Origin: a bacterium
Lineage (GTDB): Bacteria; Verrucomicrobiota; Verrucomicrobiia; Limisphaerales; J093
Assembly: GCA_021823625.1 (NCBI GenBank)
Contig: JAKANS010000049.1
Location: 1 to 35,193, forward strand
DNA: 35,193 nucleotides
Direction of reading: 5' to 3'
In this document: positions 15,940-27,800 of the stretch, in pieces
Position numbering within the stretch: the stretch's first letter is position 1
Layout: every line of letters begins with the position of its first letter
The notes under the pieces: generated by a model
What the model was told of the DNA's origin: nothing
Seen by the model: only the letters and a program-made list of their open reading frames with translations
Databases searched by the model: none
Made by a program: the position numbers and the translations under genes

Positions 15940-17802
15940 ATGGCTTTGAACCTTTCCAACCTTCTGCCCAAACTCACCGCCCGCCAGAGCGAGGCCGACG
16001 GACGATCGCAGCGAAAGCGCCGCACCAGCATCACCGCGCTGGATATCGAGGGCGGGTGGTTGCACGTGGTCCAGGCCGCGATCCGCGGCGGGCAAATCCG
16101 AATCGTCCGGCACGCGGCCGCGGCGTTGGAGTGGGAGCCGGGCGCCAACCCGGAAGACGCGGCCACACTGGGGGCGGCGGTGGCCCGTGCCTGGAAGCCG
16201 TTGCGGATCGTTCCCGGACCGGTGGTGATGGGCGTGCCGCGCGCCCAGGTGATGCTGCGCAACCTCGAATTGCCGCCGGCGCAACGCCCGGCGGAAATCG
16301 CGGCGATGGTGCACTTCCAGGTCAGCCGCGACCTGCCTTTCCGGCTCGACGAAGCGTTGCTCGATTTCAAGGTTTTGGCGGGAGCCGACACCGCGAGCCC
16401 GATGGCGAACCCACTGGCTGGCGAGGGCCCCGCCCTTGGCTCCGAGGCCAAGCCGGCCGGCAAAACGCAGGTGCTCGCCGCGGTGGCGCGGCGCGACACG
16501 GTGGAGCATTACCTCACCCTGGCCAAAGCCGCGGGCCTCAAACTCGCCGGCCTGGGCCTGCGGTCGCTGGCCAGCGCGCGCGCGGTCGAATTCTGTCACC
16601 GTGAGGCCGCCGGCGGTTGCGTGGCGCTCGTTTCGGTGCGGGGCAGCGAAGTGATCTTCGATGTCTTGCGCGACCGGGCCCTGGTTTACAGCCGCGTCGG
16701 CACGCTGCCCGCGACGTTGGCAGTGCCGGCCGACGCGGCGGCGAATGACCCGACGGCGATCGAGTCCACCGTGCTGGAAGTCGTGCGCAGCCTGCACAGC
16801 TACGAGAACGCCGAAGGCCACGGTCATATCGTGCGGATTTTTGTGGCCGGCGCCACGGGCGCAGAAGCGAAAATCGCGGCGGCCTTGAGTCAGCGATTCG
16901 CTGTGCCGGCGCAGGTCGTCGATCCCGCCGCGGCCTTGCGCGACGCGGAAGGCGACCCCGGGCGGCTCGCCACCGCGCTGCCGGCCATTGGCCTGGCGTT
17001 GGGCGCGCTCGACCCGGACGGCTTTCCCTTCGATTTCCTCAACCCGAAACGCCCGCCCGTGCCGCGCGACCGCCGGCGCGTCCGGCGACTCGGGTTGGTG
17101 GCCGCTGCGATGACGGTGGTACTCGGCGTGGCCGGCCTGCGCACGCACTGGTTGCGACAGCGCGAAGCGCAACGCGCCGAGGTCCAGCAACAAGTTGGGC
17201 TGGCGACGAAGAATCTCGGCGCTTATCGGTTGGTGCGCGGCCAGGCACGAGTTTTGAAAGACTGGGAGGGCGGCGGCCACAACTGGCTGGATCATCTGGC
17301 CCTGCTCAGCAGTTTGTTGCCGCCCAGCGATGAGCTTTACGTGACCTCGATCTCCACTGGCGGCCGCAATACGCTGACGCTCACGGCGAAGGTCCGTCGC
17401 GGCGAAATCGTGGACCGCCTGAGCGCCACGCTGCGCGCCGCGGGTTACGACGTGAAACCGCCCGCCATCTCGCCCGCCGGCGACCGGTTCGGCTACCCGT
17501 TCCAGGCCAATCTCGAAATCGCGGTGCCGGTCAAGCTCACCAATGACTTGGACCACCTCGAGGTGGAGTCGCGCCCGCTGCGGCGGCGACCAGCCGAGCG
17601 CAAGGCCGCGTCGGCGCCACCACCGTCGCCCCCGCATTCCACGCCCGCCCCAGCAGCCTCAGCGGCTGCCGCCCCGCCCGCGCCGGTACCGGCTGAGATC
17701 GCCCCCGTAGCGGTGGCGCCGGCCAAGCGGGCCGCCGCACTGGACGAACGGCCGCGTCGGGGCCGGCGCCCCTTCGGGCCGGGGGGAAGGAGGCCGCAGT
17801 GA
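15940..17802 (+). CDS. gspL: GspL-like protein: PilM-type actin fold fused to PilN-type domain (620 aa)
   Basis: This is the assembly-platform protein linking GspE to GspM. Residues about 30-365 are a cytoplasmic PilM/actin-like domain: ITALDIEGGWLHVVQA (phosphate-1-type loop), VVMGVPRAQVMLRNLELP, MVHFQVSRDLPF, and IVRIFVAGATGAEAKIAAAL. One membrane helix lies near residues 383-402 (LGLVAAAMTVVLGVAGL). A periplasmic PilN-like ferredoxin-fold domain follows (WLDHLALLSSLLPPSDELYV, LTLTAKVRRGEIVDRLSATL), then a Pro/Ala-rich tail from about 545. The frame is open from 15484, but only the part after gspK is credible. ATG 15940 was chosen; TTG 15925 would overlap the gspK stop (TTGA) and add MSKAN-type residues, and is equally possible. 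Confidence 0.85.
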   Translation: MALNLSNLLPKLTARQSEADGRSQRKRRTSITALDIEGGWLHVVQAAIRGGQIRIVRHAAAALEWEPGANPEDAATLGAAVARAWKPLRIVPGPVVMGVPRAQVMLRNLELPPAQRPAEIAAMVHFQVSRDLPFRLDEALLDFKVLAGADTASPMANPLAGEGPALGSEAKPAGKTQVLAAVARRDTVEHYLTLAKAAGLKLAGLGLRSLASARAVEFCHREAAGGCVALVSVRGSEVIFDVLRDRALVYSRVGTLPATLAVPADAAANDPTAIESTVLEVVRSLHSYENAEGHGHIVRIFVAGATGAEAKIAAALSQRFAVPAQVVDPAAALRDAEGDPGRLATALPAIGLALGALDPDGFPFDFLNPKRPPVPRDRRRVRRLGLVAAAMTVVLGVAGLRTHWLRQREAQRAEVQQQVGLATKNLGAYRLVRGQARVLKDWEGGGHNWLDHLALLSSLLPPSDELYVTSISTGGRNTLTLTAKVRRGEIVDRLSATLRAAGYDVKPPAISPAGDRFGYPFQANLEIAVPVKLTNDLDHLEVESRPLRRRPAERKAASAPPPSPPHSTPAPAASAAAAPPAPVPAEIAPVAVAPAKRAAALDERPRRGRRPFGPGGRRPQ

Positions 17803-18806
17803 ATCCGCGCACCCGTTTGCTGGCCTTCGCGGTACTGGGTCTGGCCGGCCTGATCATCGTCGGTTTCCTGATCAAAGGCGTCCTCGTGCGCCCGCTGCGC
17901 GCCATCGACGACCAGATCGTGCAACTGCGCGTGAAGTTGAACGGGCTCGAGCAGGAGCGGCGCGCCTTTTTGGCGGCCGACAGCGAGGTGCGAGCCGGCG
18001 CGGCGCGGATGTTTGGCGCCGACGCAGACGAGGCTGAGGCCCGGCTCGGCGCGATCCTCACGGCGCAGATTGTCGCCGTGAATTTACGGGAGGCGGACTT
18101 CACGCGTATGCCCAGCGGGCGCCGCCGCTTGCCGGGCGCGGAAGAAATCGGCTGGACCATCCAGGGCGAAGGCCCGCTGCCGCGCGTGCTGGACCTGTTG
18201 TTCGTGCTGCAACAGGATCCGCGATTGCACCGGTTGGAGAGCCTCGCGCTGTCGCCGGCCAACGAGGGTGGCCGGGTCCGCGTGCGTTTTCGCTATCTTT
18301 CGCTGGTGCTCAAGCCGGCGCCGGATTTCAAGCCGGTGACCGACCTCGCGCAGGCGAACCTCGATTCGCCGCAACGCCATCGTTATGACGCCATCATGCG
18401 CCGCGACCTGCTGCGGCCGATGCTGGCGGGCGACCACGAACCGCCGCCGGCCGCGTCCGAGCCGGTTCAACAGGCGAACGTGGACGCGCAGAATCTCAAA
18501 GTGGTTTCGCTGTCCTCCTGGGAGAACCAGCCGGAGGCGCATCTTTACGACGGACGCAACCAGAAAACCACGGTCTGCCACCCCGGCGAGAAGCTGCTCG
18601 ACGGCGAGCTGGCGATGGTGGATTACCGGCCGCTGCCGTGGCCGGGCAAACCCGGATTGCTTTCCTACAGCCGGCTGATCTGGCGGATCGGTGAGGAGTA
18701 TTGGGCCGTGGAAATCGGCCAGACCCTCGCCGAACGCCGCCGGCTGTCCGCGGCGGAACTGCCTCCGTCGCTCAAGCCAAACCTGCAAACCAGTCTTTCC
18801 CCATGA
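17799..18806 (+). CDS. gspM: GspM/PilO-like protein with extra C-terminal domain (335 aa)
   Basis: This is the periplasmic partner of GspL. A single N-terminal membrane helix (LLAFAVLGLAGLIIVGFLI, residues 6-24) is followed by a coiled-coil-like segment (IDDQIVQLRVKLNGLEQERR) and a PilO/GspM-like ferredoxin fold with IGWTIQGEGPLPRVLDLLFV and HRLESLALSPANEGGRVRVR. Usual GspM/PilO proteins are 160-210 aa; here about 110 further residues (about 225-335) contain VVSLSSWENQPEAHLYD, GEKLLDGELAMVDYRPLPWP and EEYWAVEIGQTL. No gspC is present in the operon, and this beta-rich extension, with a G-E-x-L followed by a strand pair, could take the place of the GspC HR domain (inference). The GTG start overlaps the gspL stop, and the stop overlaps the gspD ATG. 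Confidence 0.75.
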   Translation: MNPRTRLLAFAVLGLAGLIIVGFLIKGVLVRPLRAIDDQIVQLRVKLNGLEQERRAFLAADSEVRAGAARMFGADADEAEARLGAILTAQIVAVNLREADFTRMPSGRRRLPGAEEIGWTIQGEGPLPRVLDLLFVLQQDPRLHRLESLALSPANEGGRVRVRFRYLSLVLKPAPDFKPVTDLAQANLDSPQRHRYDAIMRRDLLRPMLAGDHEPPPAASEPVQQANVDAQNLKVVSLSSWENQPEAHLYDGRNQKTTVCHPGEKLLDGELAMVDYRPLPWPGKPGLLSYSRLIWRIGEEYWAVEIGQTLAERRRLSAAELPPSLKPNLQTSLSP

Positions 18807-21800
18807 GATTCCAAGTCCTCTTGCTGAGTGTGCTCGGCGCGTTTTCGCTGACGCGCACGACCGTTGCCGCCGATGTCGCTCCCGCCGCCGCCAACACGAA
18901 TTCCACGTCCGCTGCGCCCGCGGTGGTCACCGCCTCCACGGACACTGCGCCCACGAACGCCGCGCCGACGGCCAACGCGGTCGCCGCCACGAATGCGGTG
19001 ACCAGCACGAACACCGTGCCCGCCACTCCGGCTCCGGTCGTTGCCGCGGCGCCAGAACCGCCGGCGACAGTCACCACCAACGCGCCGGTCGCCAATACCG
19101 GAATCCGCTTCGATTTCAACGGTATGCCTTACACCGACGCGTTGCAGCGGTTCGCCCAGATGGCTGGGAAACCGTTGATTGCCGACACCGCGGTCGAAGG
19201 CACGCTCACCTTTTCCGACCCGAAGCCGTACACGTACGGGGAGGCGCTGGACACGCTGAACCTGATCCTGGCGACCAAGAATGTGATGCTCGTCGAGGCG
19301 GACCGTTACCTGCGGCTGGTGCCGTTCAAGGCGCTGCCGCAAATGCCGCTCAAACTCCTGCACGGTCTGGCCAACATTGGCGACGTGCGGCCCGGTGAAA
19401 TCGTCACCGTGGTGCTCGACCTCAAAAACCTCGACGCGGGCGAACTCTCGCAGCCGATCAGTTCGATGTTGTCCTCCGCCGGCTCGGTGGCCTCGTTGTC
19501 CCGCGGCCGGGGGTTGATCGTGACCGACCGGCTCGAAAACATCCAACGCATCCGCCAGTTGCTGACCGAGATCGACACCGCCTCGCCGGTGCAGCGGCAG
19601 GTCAAGACCTTCAACTTGCGACGCGTATCCGGCACGTTGATGGCCGACCTCCTCAACCGCACGTTCGGCATCGCCACCGCCCCGAAACGCACCGTTTTCA
19701 ACGAACAGCGCAAGAGTTACGAGGTCCTGCCGCCCGATCCCACGGATTACGTGACGGCGATCTTCGCCGAGGCATCGAACACGCTGGTTCTGTTCGGTCC
19801 CTCCGAGCGCATCGCGATGGCCAGCGATTTGATCGACCGCTTTGAAAGCGAAGCCGGCGCGCGCGCCAGCGAAATCAAGGTCTTCTATCCGCAGATGCCG
19901 GTCGAGGAACTGGCCGGGATGATCCGCCAGGCCATTCCCGGTATTGCTGGCCGGGGCGACCGTGGCGGCGACAGCGGAACCAAGGCCAAGGTCATTGCCG
20001 ACACGACCAGCAACCGGCTCATTGTCACCGCTCCCGCGGCGGGCCAACTCGACGCGATCTCCGCCTTGATCCAACGCCTCGACCCGTCCACGCAGGAGAG
20101 CGCGCCGGCCAAAACGCCGGGCGAGGCGGCGCCGACGCGCGAATTGCGGGTGGTGGATCTCAAATCCGGTTCCGCCCAGGCGCTGGCGCCGATGTTGCGC
20201 GCGGCGATGACCGACCTGGGCCGCAACCAGACCGGCCCGACCGCGATGGCGCAGGTTCGCATCCAGGCCGCGCCGTTTGGGAACCGCCTCCTGTTGACCG
20301 GCATGCCCGACGCGTTGAACGACGTGATGCGGTTGGTCGAACAGTTGGACACCGTGAGCGAACCGGCCGAAGTCACGCGCGTGTTCAAGCTCCGGAATTC
20401 GAATGCCGGACGCCTGGCCAATTTGATCATGTCGGCGATGGGCGGTTACGGCGGGCGGCGGCGCGGGGGCGGCGGCTTCGTTGCCGCGGCGTCCGAGGAC
20501 CGCAGCAATTGCCTGATCGTGGCGGCGTCTGAGGCGCAGATGAAGACCATCGAAGAGCTGGTCAAACAGCTCGAGGAAGTTGGCGGCACGAGCGGGCGGC
20601 AGTTGAAAATCCTCGAGCTGACCAATAACTCCGCCTCGACTGTGGCCGGTACGCTTTCCCGCCTGTTCGCCCCCCAGGTAAACTCTTACGACCCGACCCA
20701 GCGCATCGTGGTCACGCCTACGCCCAACGACCGGGCGCTGGTGGTCGAGGCCGACGAGAAGATGCTGCCGCGCCTCGAGGAAGCGGTGAAGACGTTGGAC
20801 ACCGCCACCGCCACGGCGGGCATCGAGCTGCGGGTGGTCGAGGTGAAGTCCGGCTCCGCACAGGCGCTGGCGCCGATGTTGCAGCAGGCGCTGGGAGAGT
20901 TGAGCCGGCAGGGCGGCGGCGCGGGCGCGCTCACGCAGGTGCACGTGCAACCATCTCCGGTGGGCAACCGCCTGCTCCTGACCGGGCCCGCCGAAGCGCT
21001 GGATCGCGTGGAAAAACTGATCGGCCAGCTCGACAACGTGCAGACCACCCAGACCACTCGCGTTTTCAAGATGAAGAGCGCCGACGCCCGGCAGGTGGCT
21101 AACATGATCATGAGCGCGATGGGCGGCTACGAGGCCCGTCGCCGGGGCGGGCCGGCGGTCAGCGCCGCGGCGGAGGAGCGCAGCAACTGCGTCGTGGTCT
21201 CCGCGCCCGAAGCGCAGATGAAACTCGTTGAGGAAGTCGTCACCCGCCTTGACGAAGCGGGTGGCACAGGCGGTCGCCAGTTGAAAATCCTGCCGGTGAC
21301 CAACAACTCTGCCGCCTCGATCGCCGCGATGGTCGCGCAATTATTCTTCCCGCAAATCCGCACTTCGGATGCGAGTCAACGCATCGCCGTGACCGCCGCG
21401 CCGGACGACCGCGCGCTGGTGGTGGAAGCCGAGGAAACGATGATGGCCCGGCTCGAAGAGGCCGTGAAGGCACTCGATGTCGAGCCCGCCCGCGGAACCA
21501 TCGAAGTCCGTACCTACGCGTTGCCGGAAGGCCGGTCCGCCGATCTCGCCGCGTCGCTGAGCCGGCTCTTTGTCGAGCAGGAGGCGGGGCGGCGCCGGTT
21601 CGACATGGCCGGCCCACCGGCCCCGCCGGCGCCACGCTTCGAAATCGACGGTGCGTCGGAGATGCTGATCGTCGCCGCCACGGCGGAGCAGTTTGCGCGG
21701 ATCGAGAAGGTCCTCGACGACTTGCGCGCGGCGGCGGCGATGTCGTCGCAAATCCGGACGTTCCGCCTCGAACACGCCGAGCCTACGGAGGTCGTGGACG

Positions 21801-24800
21801 TGCTGCAGTCGATGCTGCTGGGCGACACCACCGCCCAGCGCTGGCGCGGGCCGCGGGGTTACCGGGGCGGCAGCGGGTCGGCGGAGTTGCGCATCGCAGC
21901 CGCGCCCGCCCTCAACGCCGTGGTCGTCCAGGCTTCGCCCGAAAAACTCGCCGTGGCCACGCAACTCATCAAGACGCTCGACAAGCCGCGCACCGACGGC
22001 GCTGCGTCCGTTCAGACGGTGCATTTGCAGAAGGCGCAGGCCGACGCCGTGGCCACCGCGGTCATGCAATCGCTCTCCGCGAAGAATCCGCGCAACACGC
22101 CGCCGTCCGTGAGCGTCACCGCCGTGCCGGGCAGCCGCAGCCTCCTGGTCAATGGGCCGGAGGCGGAGGTGGCCAAGGTGATGCAGTTGATCCGCGAGCT
22201 CGACCAGGAAAGTCCGAGCGACCAGCCGCAGACGCGGGTGTACCGCCTTGAAAACGGCGACGCCCGCGAACTGGCGCGGGTGATGACCCAGTTGCTGCAA
22301 GGCCTGTCGCGCGCGCAGCCGCGGTTCGCGAGCAGGTATCAGCGCGACACCTTCACCGTCGCCGCCGACGACCGGACCAACTCGCTGATCGTTTCGGGCA
22401 CGCCGGAGTGTTTCGCGCTGGTGGAACAATTGTTGCCCGCGCTCGATCAATCGCCGCAGCACTCGGACCGGCAGGTGCAGTTCTACTGGCTGCAAAACGC
22501 CGACGCGTTCGATGTGGCGACAAAGGCCGAAGCGTTGTTTTCGGACCGGCCCAAAGCCGAACAGCCGGCGATCGAGCCGGACACCTTCGCGAACTCGCTG
22601 ACCGTCGTCGCCAAGCCGGCGGACCTCGTGGACATCGAGGCGGTGGTTCAAAAACTCGACTCGATGGCGCGCGACACCAGCCTGGTAGTGCGGATGATCC
22701 CGCTGTCGGAAATTCCGGTGGAGCGCATGGCGACGATGTTGACCAACATCTACGCCCAGATGAGCGACGGGCAGATTCAGTTTGTGGACCGTCTGCCCAC
22801 GCCGCCGCCCCGGCCGGTCACGCCCCCGACCACAACCAATACCAACGCCCCCGCCGTCGCACCGACGAATGCACCGGCAAGCGCGCCAATCGAGGCGAGC
22901 GCCGCTGCGCCGGTGGTGACGATCGCCGTGGACAAGACCGCGAATGCGTTGATCGCCTCCGGTCCGGCCTACGAGCTTGATCACATCCAGTCGCTGGTGA
23001 CCGAGTTGACCCTGTCGTTTGCCACGCCGGAATTCGAGATTCGCCAGTTTCGCTTGAAGGAAGCCGATCCGGTGGTGGTGGCGCGGGTGTTGAACGAACT
23101 GTTCAAACCCACGCCGGTGCCGGGGCAACCGCCGAACCAACCGGGCCAGCCACCGCGCGGTCGCCAGCGCGGCGAAAATGGCGGTGGCCAGGGACGCCAG
23201 GGTCAGGCGAACCCGGCCCAAGGCCAGCCGCCACAACCCGGTCAACCGCCCCAGCCCGCCGTGCCCAAAGTGGCCGTGGTGGCCGAGTCACGCACGCACA
23301 GCGTGATCGTTCGCGCCCGGCCGGCCGACTTCACGCTGCTCGAGTCGATCATCAAGCAACTCGACGAAGGCGGTCTCAGCGCCGAGCTGGCCCACCGGTT
23401 GGTGCCGCTGCAACACGTCACGCCCGAGCGCGTCCTGCCGCTCGTCCGCCAGATGCTCACGCAGCTCAACACCACCCGCCCCGGCGAGCCGGTGGCCATC
23501 GCGGGCGATCCGCGGAGCCGGGGCATTTTCCTGGTGGGGCGCGACAGCGTGCTCGGCCAGGTCGAAGCGCTCGTGCATGAACTCGACACCTCGTCCGAGT
23601 TCGCCGAGATCGAGGTGCGGGTGTTTTCGTTGAAGAATGCGCAGGCCGCGCCGCTGGCGACGTTGTTGAAGGATTTGTTCCGGCCGGACAGCGCCAACGA
23701 AGTGAGCGCCGAGGCCCGCCAGTTGCAGGAGCAGGTCAGCCGTTTGAAACTCCAGGACGAGCACGGCAATCCTATCGGCCTGGACCTCACCCAGCCGATC
23801 AAGATCCTCGCCGATCCGCCGCAAGCCACGGCCGGTGGCGCGAACCGGCTGGTCATCGGTTCCACGCCCAACAACCTCCAGGCCCTCGCGGCCGTGGTGG
23901 GTTTGCTGGACCAGGTGCCGCTGGCCGAAGGCATCACCGCCCGCATTGTGCGGCTCCAACACGTCGATGCCAGCATCGTGGCCCAGACGCTCAACTCGAT
24001 TTTCCAGCAAGGCCAGCAAACGGCGCCCAACGGAGGCGCACGCCGGGGCGGTGGCCCTGGCCGCCTGGGCCGGGCCGGCGGCGCGGCGGTGGGCGCGCTG
24101 GGCAACGCGCTGAACGTCGCGGTGGACACGCGCAGCAATCTCCTCGTTTTGAGCGGCCAGCAAGAAACACTCACGCTCGCCGAGGCGATCATCAAAGACC
24201 TCGACCGCGATGCCGACGTGGCAGTCACCGAAGTGCGCCTGTTCCATCTCGACCACGCCACGGCGACGCGCCTGGTGCCGATGTTGCGGGCGGTGTTCAC
24301 CGAAGGCGGCGGCCAGGGCGGTCGCGGCCTCGCCGGCCAGGTCAGCCGGTTGCGCACGGTGATCGAGGGCAAAGATGCGAAGACCACCGAGCAGGCCCAG
24401 GCCCGGGCCGCCATCAGCATCCAGGCGGACGACGCCAGCAGCACGGTGATCGTGGCCGCGCGGAGCGATGTGATGCCGCTGGTGGCCGATGTCATTCACA
24501 CCCTCGACACACCGGCGGCGGCGGGCGCGGAGTCGTTCCGCATCTTTCCATTGAACCACGCCGATGCGGCCAGCGTCTTGCGCGTGCTGACCGAATTGTC
24601 CCGCGGCCAGTCGAACTTACGGTCGCGGCCCGAGGACCGGCCGTCCTTGTCGGTCGATGACCGCACCAACGCGCTCATCGCCAGCGGCACAGAAAAGGCC
24701 CTCGAGTTGGTGGCCAAGCTGGTCGAGCAACTCGACCGCGATCTGCCGGACGATCTGCGCAGCATCCGCATCCTGCCGCTCCAGAACGCGGACGCCACGG

Positions 24801-27800
24801 TCATTGCCACTTCACTCCAGCGCCTGCTCGACGAGCGCAACCAGCAGCGGGGCGGGGGAGGGCGCACGGGCGGCAGCGCCATGCGCGTGGTCGTCATCGC
24901 GGACGCGCGCAGCAACAGCCTGCTGGTCAGCGGCGGGCCGGACAACTTCGAGTTGGTGAAGAGCCTGGTGACGCATCTGGACCAGCCGGGCATGTCGCTG
25001 GTGGGCCAGGTGCGCCTCATTCCCTTGCAGCACGCGGACGCCGGCACGCTGGCCACCACGCTGAGCGACCTCTTCAACCGTCGCTACCAGGTGGCGCGCA
25101 CGCCGGAGTTGCAGCGCAACCGGCCGGTCATTCTCGGCGATCCGCGCAGCAACAGCCTGCTGGTCGCCGCCGGCGTGGATGACAACCAGGCGTTGGACGC
25201 GTTGCTGCAAAAGCTCGATCGCGAACCGGAAAATCCGGCGGTCGAACTGACCGTCATCGGCCTGCAATTCAACGACTCGGCCCGCATGGCCGCCACCATC
25301 CAGAGCGTGTTCGCGGCGCGGCTGCAAAGCCTGACTCCCACCGGCCAGCGCCCGGCGCCGTCCGACCGCGTGGACGTGCAGGCCGACAGTTTGAGCAACG
25401 CGCTGGTGATTTCGGCCAACAAACCGAACCTGGAGCTGATCCGGAATCTGATCGCCAAGCTCGACGCCGAGCCGACCGCGACCGGCGGCATGATCCAGAC
25501 TTTCACGTTGCAGCACGCGGACGTGCAGCGCGTCGCGGCGTTGCTGGCGACGCTGGTACAGCAAGGCATCTACCGGCCGGGGGTTTCCGCCGGCGGCGGT
25601 CGCCGCAGTCCGCGCGACGCCCTCGCCGTCGCGGCCGATGCGCAGTCCAACACGCTCATCGTCTCCGCCAGCCCGGAGAACCTGGTGGTCGTCAAGGAGC
25701 TGATCAAACAGCTCGACAGTGCGGAGTACAACGCAGCGGGCGACATCAAGATCTACCCGCTCAAGCACGCGCGGGCGTCGCATCTGGCCACGGTGCTGGC
25801 ACAATTCTTCCGCGCCAAGCGCTCGGGCGAGGCCACGGCCGGGGCCGGCCAGCGGTCTGTGCCGGTCACCGTCACCGCCGACGACCGCACCAACGTGCTG
25901 CTCGTCACCGGCGGCAAGGAGAGCTTTGCCGCCATCGACCGCATGGTGGAACAGCTCGACACCGAGTTCGCCGTGGCGAAGACGAACTTCCGCGTCTTCG
26001 AACTCCAGCACACCACCGCCACCAAGTTGCAGAGCACGCTGCAGCGGCTGTTCGCGAACCGCCCGGCACGCATCCAGGGCGAGGCACCCGAGCCCGTCAC
26101 GGTCATCGCCGACGGTTGGTCGAACGCGCTCATCATCGGGGCCAGCGACGACGACCTGACGCTGGCGGCCTCGCTGATCGAAAAACTCGACACCGAGCAA
26201 CCGACGGGCGGACCGCAGGTGCAGGTGTTTCAGTTGGCCAAGGCGGACGCGCGGCGCGTCGAGCAGACGCTGCAGTCGCTGTTCCGCGGCACCTCCGGCA
26301 CGGCGGGGCCCACGGCGGGCGGCGGATTGTCGCCGGTGGTCATCAACGTCGATGAGCGCCTCAACGCGATCATCGTTTCCGCGGGCGAGACCGATCTCAA
26401 ACGCGTCGCCGAACTGGTGAAGAAGCTGGACACGGATCAGGTCGCGCGCGTGGCGGAAATCCGCATTTTCCCGCTCCAGAATGCCCGCGCGGCGGAGATG
26501 GCCCTGGTGTTGAACAACGTGCTCAACTTCAACCCCAAGGCACTCACGGACGCCAGCCCGAACCGGCAGTCCTTGCTCCAGTTCATGGCGCGCACCGATA
26601 AGGGCGAGCAACTCATCACCAGCGCGTTGAAGGAAGGCATCATCATCGTGCCCGATCCGCGGGCGAACTCGCTGGTGGTGTCGGCGCCGCTGGATTATAT
26701 GGACCTCCTCGACCGGATGATCCGGCATCTGGACGAGACCGCGCCGACGGTGGCGAAGATCAAGATCTTCAACCTCAAGAACGCCGATGCCCGTCAAATG
26801 GCGCTGGTCTTGACGTCGTTGTTCCGCCTGCAGCCCACCGGCGTAACCGCGGTCGGCAATCAGCAGTACATTCGGTACACCCTGCCGCCCAGCGGCACGA
26901 ACGCGGTGGCGACACCGGCGGGGTCAGAAGAAAACGGTGCCGTGATGGGGTCAGCCGAGGAGGACGCCCTCTCGGTGACGGTGGACCTCCGCACGAACAG
27001 CCTGCTGGTCGGCGGCACGGAGCATTACGTGGAACTGGCGACCCAGATCATCGAGACCCTCGACGGCACGCCGGCCCAGGAGCGCAAGGCCCAGGTTTAC
27101 CGCTTGAAGAACGCGCGTTCGCAGGCCGTGGAGACTTCGTTGCGGACGTTTCTGCAACAAGACCTTCAGCGCATCACCAGCATCCTCGGCCCGTCCGGCG
27201 TGGGCACGGCGCAGAACATTCTCGACCGCGAGGTGAGCATTGTGTCCGAGACCAACAGCAACACGCTGCTTATCTCGGCCAGTCCGCGCTATTTCGAGGA
27301 AGTCGAGAAACTCGTCGAGGAGCTCGACCAGCCGCAGCCGCAGGTGCTCATCCAGGTGTTGCTGGCCGAGGTGACGCTGGATTCGACCACCGAACTCGGC
27401 GTGGAATGGAATTACGCCTCGAAGGGGAATCCTTCGGTGGGCACCGGCACCGACTTCGCGCAGCAAAAACTGCTGCAAGACTTCGGCGGTTACTGGGCGT
27501 CGATCACCGGCAGCAACTACAAGTTCCTGCTCCGGGCACTCCAGAACGAGGGCCGGCTCGAAGTGCTGAGCCGGCCACAAATCCTGACCGCCGACAACCA
27601 AGAGGCCACGATTAACATCGGCCAGCGGGTTCCGGTGGTCACGGCCAACCAGGTTACCCCGCAAGGCGGCACCATCAATCAGTTCACGTACGAGAACGTC
27701 GGTGTGATCCTGCAGGTGACGCCCCGGATCAGCCCGGACGGCTACGTGAAGATGGACCTCTCCCCGAGCGTCTCGGACCTCTCCAGTTCCACGGTGGACA

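Larger units (their letters stand above)
19400..27332 (+). repeat. Array of about 31 secretin_N (N1-type) domain repeats inside gspD
   Basis: Each unit of about 85 codons follows one pattern: a first strand of the type IRIFPLQNADA or VRLIPLQHADA, a helix of the type xVAxxLxxLF, a variable Gly/Pro/Arg/Gln-rich loop, a strand VDxRSNSLLVSG, and a last helix ending LIxxLDxx. Loops vary most: that of the unit starting near residue 1413 is a long Gln/Pro/Gly-rich insert, and that of the unit before it is Thr/Asn/Ala/Pro-rich. Apart from one recent three-unit duplication (20144-21505), units are well diverged, implying old, stepwise expansion. The count was made by eye from the closing LIxxLD motifs. 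Confidence 0.88.

Noticed and set aside
18701-18802. Upstream extension of the gspD frame
   Set aside because: It overlaps gspM, and the signal peptide begins at the ATG at 18803.
8694-18806. Type IV pilus rather than type II secretion
   Set aside because: PilM/N/O-like and PilB-like features are shared by both, but a GspG with its calcium loop, a GspK without Glu+5 and the I-J-K order indicate T2SS; no pilT or pilC-pilQ arrangement is seen.
18665-27000. Long minus-strand frames opposite gspD (up to 891 codons)
   Set aside because: Their apparent internal repeats only mirror the repeat structure of the secretin gene on the plus strand.
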